From Oscillospiraceae bacterium (GTDB taxonomy: Bacteria; Bacillota; Clostridia; Oscillospirales; Ruminococcaceae): DNA of 64,000 nt. Below, piece after piece: positions 62,714 through 64,000 of the stretch (positions are counted from its first letter, which is position 1; each line of letters begins with the position of its first letter). The stretch is from positions 1 to 64,000 of the forward strand of contig CAADVD010000002.1 of NCBI GenBank assembly GCA_900752435.1, written 5' to 3'. The position numbers and the translations under genes were made by a program. The notes below the pieces were generated by a model. That model searched no databases. It was not told the DNA's origin and worked only from the letters and a program-made list of their open reading frames with translations.

Positions 62714-63865
62714 TTAGATATTTTGCAGGGAATTGGCCAAAAAGGCACAGAGAACGTGTTTGTACTCATATGCCCGATTGCCGTCCAAATTGCTTTTGAG
62801 CATCGCGGCATCGCCGGGCAGCAGTTCGGCCGCCGGAAGCCGCAGGGTCAGCGTTGTTCCCTCGTTTTTTTCGCTGTTGATGATTGCCCATCCGCCGTGT
62901 GCCTGCATGATTTGGCGCACCAGGAACAGTCCGATTCCCACGCCGTCTTTTCTCTGTGTGATAGGGTTGTAGGAGTAAAACGCATCAAATGCCTGCTTGA
63001 TGCATTCCGGCATCATACCGTCGCCCCCATTGTGAATTTGAATGAGGATTTCGTTGCTTTCCCGAAATAAGCGCACTAGAATCGGGCTGTCATGCAAGCC
63101 GTACTTCAGCGAGTTGTTGAGGGCGTTGAGCAGGGCAAGATAAAATTGGTAGGGATCAATGCGCGCAAAAAAGTCATTTCCGTTCACGGCCAGTTCAATT
63201 TTTCGCCCCGTATCAATCAGCATATGGTTGATTTGGCGAACCATGTCCTGAAGTTCCAGCTTGAGCGAAACCAACTGCGGCTTGAGCTTTTGTTTTTGGT
63301 CGTGATAGCGAAAATAAGCGCCGACATTGATGGTGGTTTGCGTCATGCGATGGCAGCTTTGCGCTACGTATTCCGTCAGCCTGCTTTGCATTTTGCGGCC
63401 GTCATGTTCCAGTATATTTTGGATTGAGCCGAGCAGGTTTTGGATGTCGGAAATATTGCTGCGGTATTCGGCCATAATCTGATCCATTTGTTCGGAAACC
63501 ACCACTGGTTGGGGAGATGGTTCGGTTAGGACGGTGGGCAGCCATTTCCAAATGAAATAACTGCGTCCGTCTTCTCCCAAAAAGCCTTTGATCTGAATGA
63601 TGTCATCGGGAAATTGTGCGATTGCGGCGGTTTGTGTGCCGCATGCCCGAACGGTTTCTATGCAGTGCTTGTATTGTTCTACATCATCATCGAAAAGCGG
63701 AGTGAGCGCCATCCCCACTTTCCAGTTCGGCAGACGGTGCCGTGCCTCGCGGTTCATCCAGATGATTTGCCATGCTTCATCCCCAATGAGGCATGCGGTG
63801 CTGATGTCATCGAGCACCTGCGCAAAATCGTTTACCCTGTTGTCCACAATACCATATCTCCTCAT
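62714..63865 (-). CDS. Sensor histidine kinase, PAS-like N-terminus
   Basis: 383 aa. Residues about 10-110 look like a PAS sensor (CLIGDEAWQIIWMNREARHR). The C-terminal ATPase domain has the N box LLNALNNSLKYG, G1 box RKDGVGIGLFLVRQIM and G2 box EGTTLTLRLP. The dimerisation region (about 140-240) contains several His, but no classical phosphoacceptor HExRxP motif, so the site of phosphorylation is unclear. No membrane segment is seen, hence a cytoplasmic sensor. No response regulator gene is visible in the window. Confidence 0.85.
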   Translation of the reverse strand: MRRYGIVDNRVNDFAQVLDDISTACLIGDEAWQIIWMNREARHRLPNWKVGMALTPLFDDDVEQYKHCIETVRACGTQTAAIAQFPDDIIQIKGFLGEDGRSYFIWKWLPTVLTEPSPQPVVVSEQMDQIMAEYRSNISDIQNLLGSIQNILEHDGRKMQSRLTEYVAQSCHRMTQTTINVGAYFRYHDQKQKLKPQLVSLKLELQDMVRQINHMLIDTGRKIELAVNGNDFFARIDPYQFYLALLNALNNSLKYGLHDSPILVRLFRESNEILIQIHNGGDGMMPECIKQAFDAFYSYNPITQRKDGVGIGLFLVRQIMQAHGGWAIINSEKNEGTTLTLRLPAAELLPGDAAMLKSNLDGNRAYEYKHVLCAFLANSLQNI

Positions 63866-63904
63866 TCAATCGGCTCTGTGGCCAACTGTTTTTATTCTAG
63901 TTTT

Positions 63905-63933
63905 ATTATATGTATTTTTCAAAAAAATGTAAA
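63905..63933 (-). promoter_or_regulatory. Promoter of the histidine kinase
   Basis: Minus strand TTTACA (63933-63928), 17-bp spacer, TATAAT (63910-63905), 40 bp before the start codon. The last 67 bases of the window show nothing further. Confidence 0.7.
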
Positions 63934-64000
63934 GGAAATGTTTGACTTGAGAGGGCAAACCATATAAAAAAACGTCAAATTGTCGTTGGTTTTATAAAAT

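Noticed and set aside
1..64000. CRISPR arrays, phage genes or an integrase that could explain the island
   Set aside because: I looked for regular spaced repeats and recombinase motifs and found none in the window.

Overview
The window looks like a chromosomal piece of a low-to-mid GC anaerobic Firmicute, most likely a gut-type clostridium (Oscillospiraceae/Ruminococcaceae-like). I infer this from the Clostridia-style order Asp23-nusB-(TsaD paralogue)-xseA-xseB-ispA-dxs-tlyA-nadK-argR-recN, a T-box-controlled tyrS, a membrane pyrophosphatase and a type III pantothenate kinase. Species cannot be read from the sequence.

Region 1 (1-2.6 kb): a complete tRNA-Asn(GUU) with its terminator, then an IS200/IS605-type element whose tnpA is split by a 1.09-kb IS481-like element with a 28-bp target duplication and a frameshifted transposase. 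A solitary end of a related element follows. A promoter region next to it carries two perfect palindromes with the same core (AGTTAGT-N4-ACTAACT), one overlapping an extended -10 box. No regulator gene is present in the window.

Region 2 (2.6-45.0 kb): one co-directional, tightly packed hybrid NRPS/PKS biosynthetic cluster of about two dozen genes, visibly more AT-rich than the core genes after it. It encodes a stand-alone Cys-type A-PCP; a FAAL-ACP loader; a 2503-aa KS-AT-ACP-Cy-A-PCP-[TubC-like docking]-Cy megasynthase; two KS-ACP proteins with shrunken AT regions, one with a defective KS; a trans-acting ketoreductase; three type II thioesterases (one with Cys as nucleophile); a stand-alone condensation enzyme; an ABC-2 exporter; and a crotonyl-CoA carboxylase/reductase. 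It also encodes KS-AT-C-methyltransferase-ACP (frameshifted in the AT), A-PCP, PCP-C, C-A-KR-PCP, an acyl-CoA-ligase/nitroreductase fusion, a KAS III, a free ACP, a saccharopine-dehydrogenase-like reductase and a Sfp-type PPTase. My reading is an acyl-primed polyketide-peptide with two cysteine-derived azoline rings, at least one (alkyl)malonyl extension with C-methylation, and a late module of A-KR-PCP type. No thioesterase or reductase domain ends any assembly-line protein, so release must use a separate enzyme. The product is not one I recognise.

A T-arm-like scrap of a tRNA followed by a terminator (45.09-45.15 kb) marks the right edge. With the tRNA-Asn at the left this suggests, but does not prove, that the cluster is an island.

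Region 3 (45.3-64 kb): core genes. Asp23 to recN are a near-continuous + strand run, followed by T-box-tyrS, a patatin-like lipase and a Dabb protein. hppA lies on the minus strand, then coaX and a small membrane protein on plus, and a histidine kinase on minus, separated by strong terminators.
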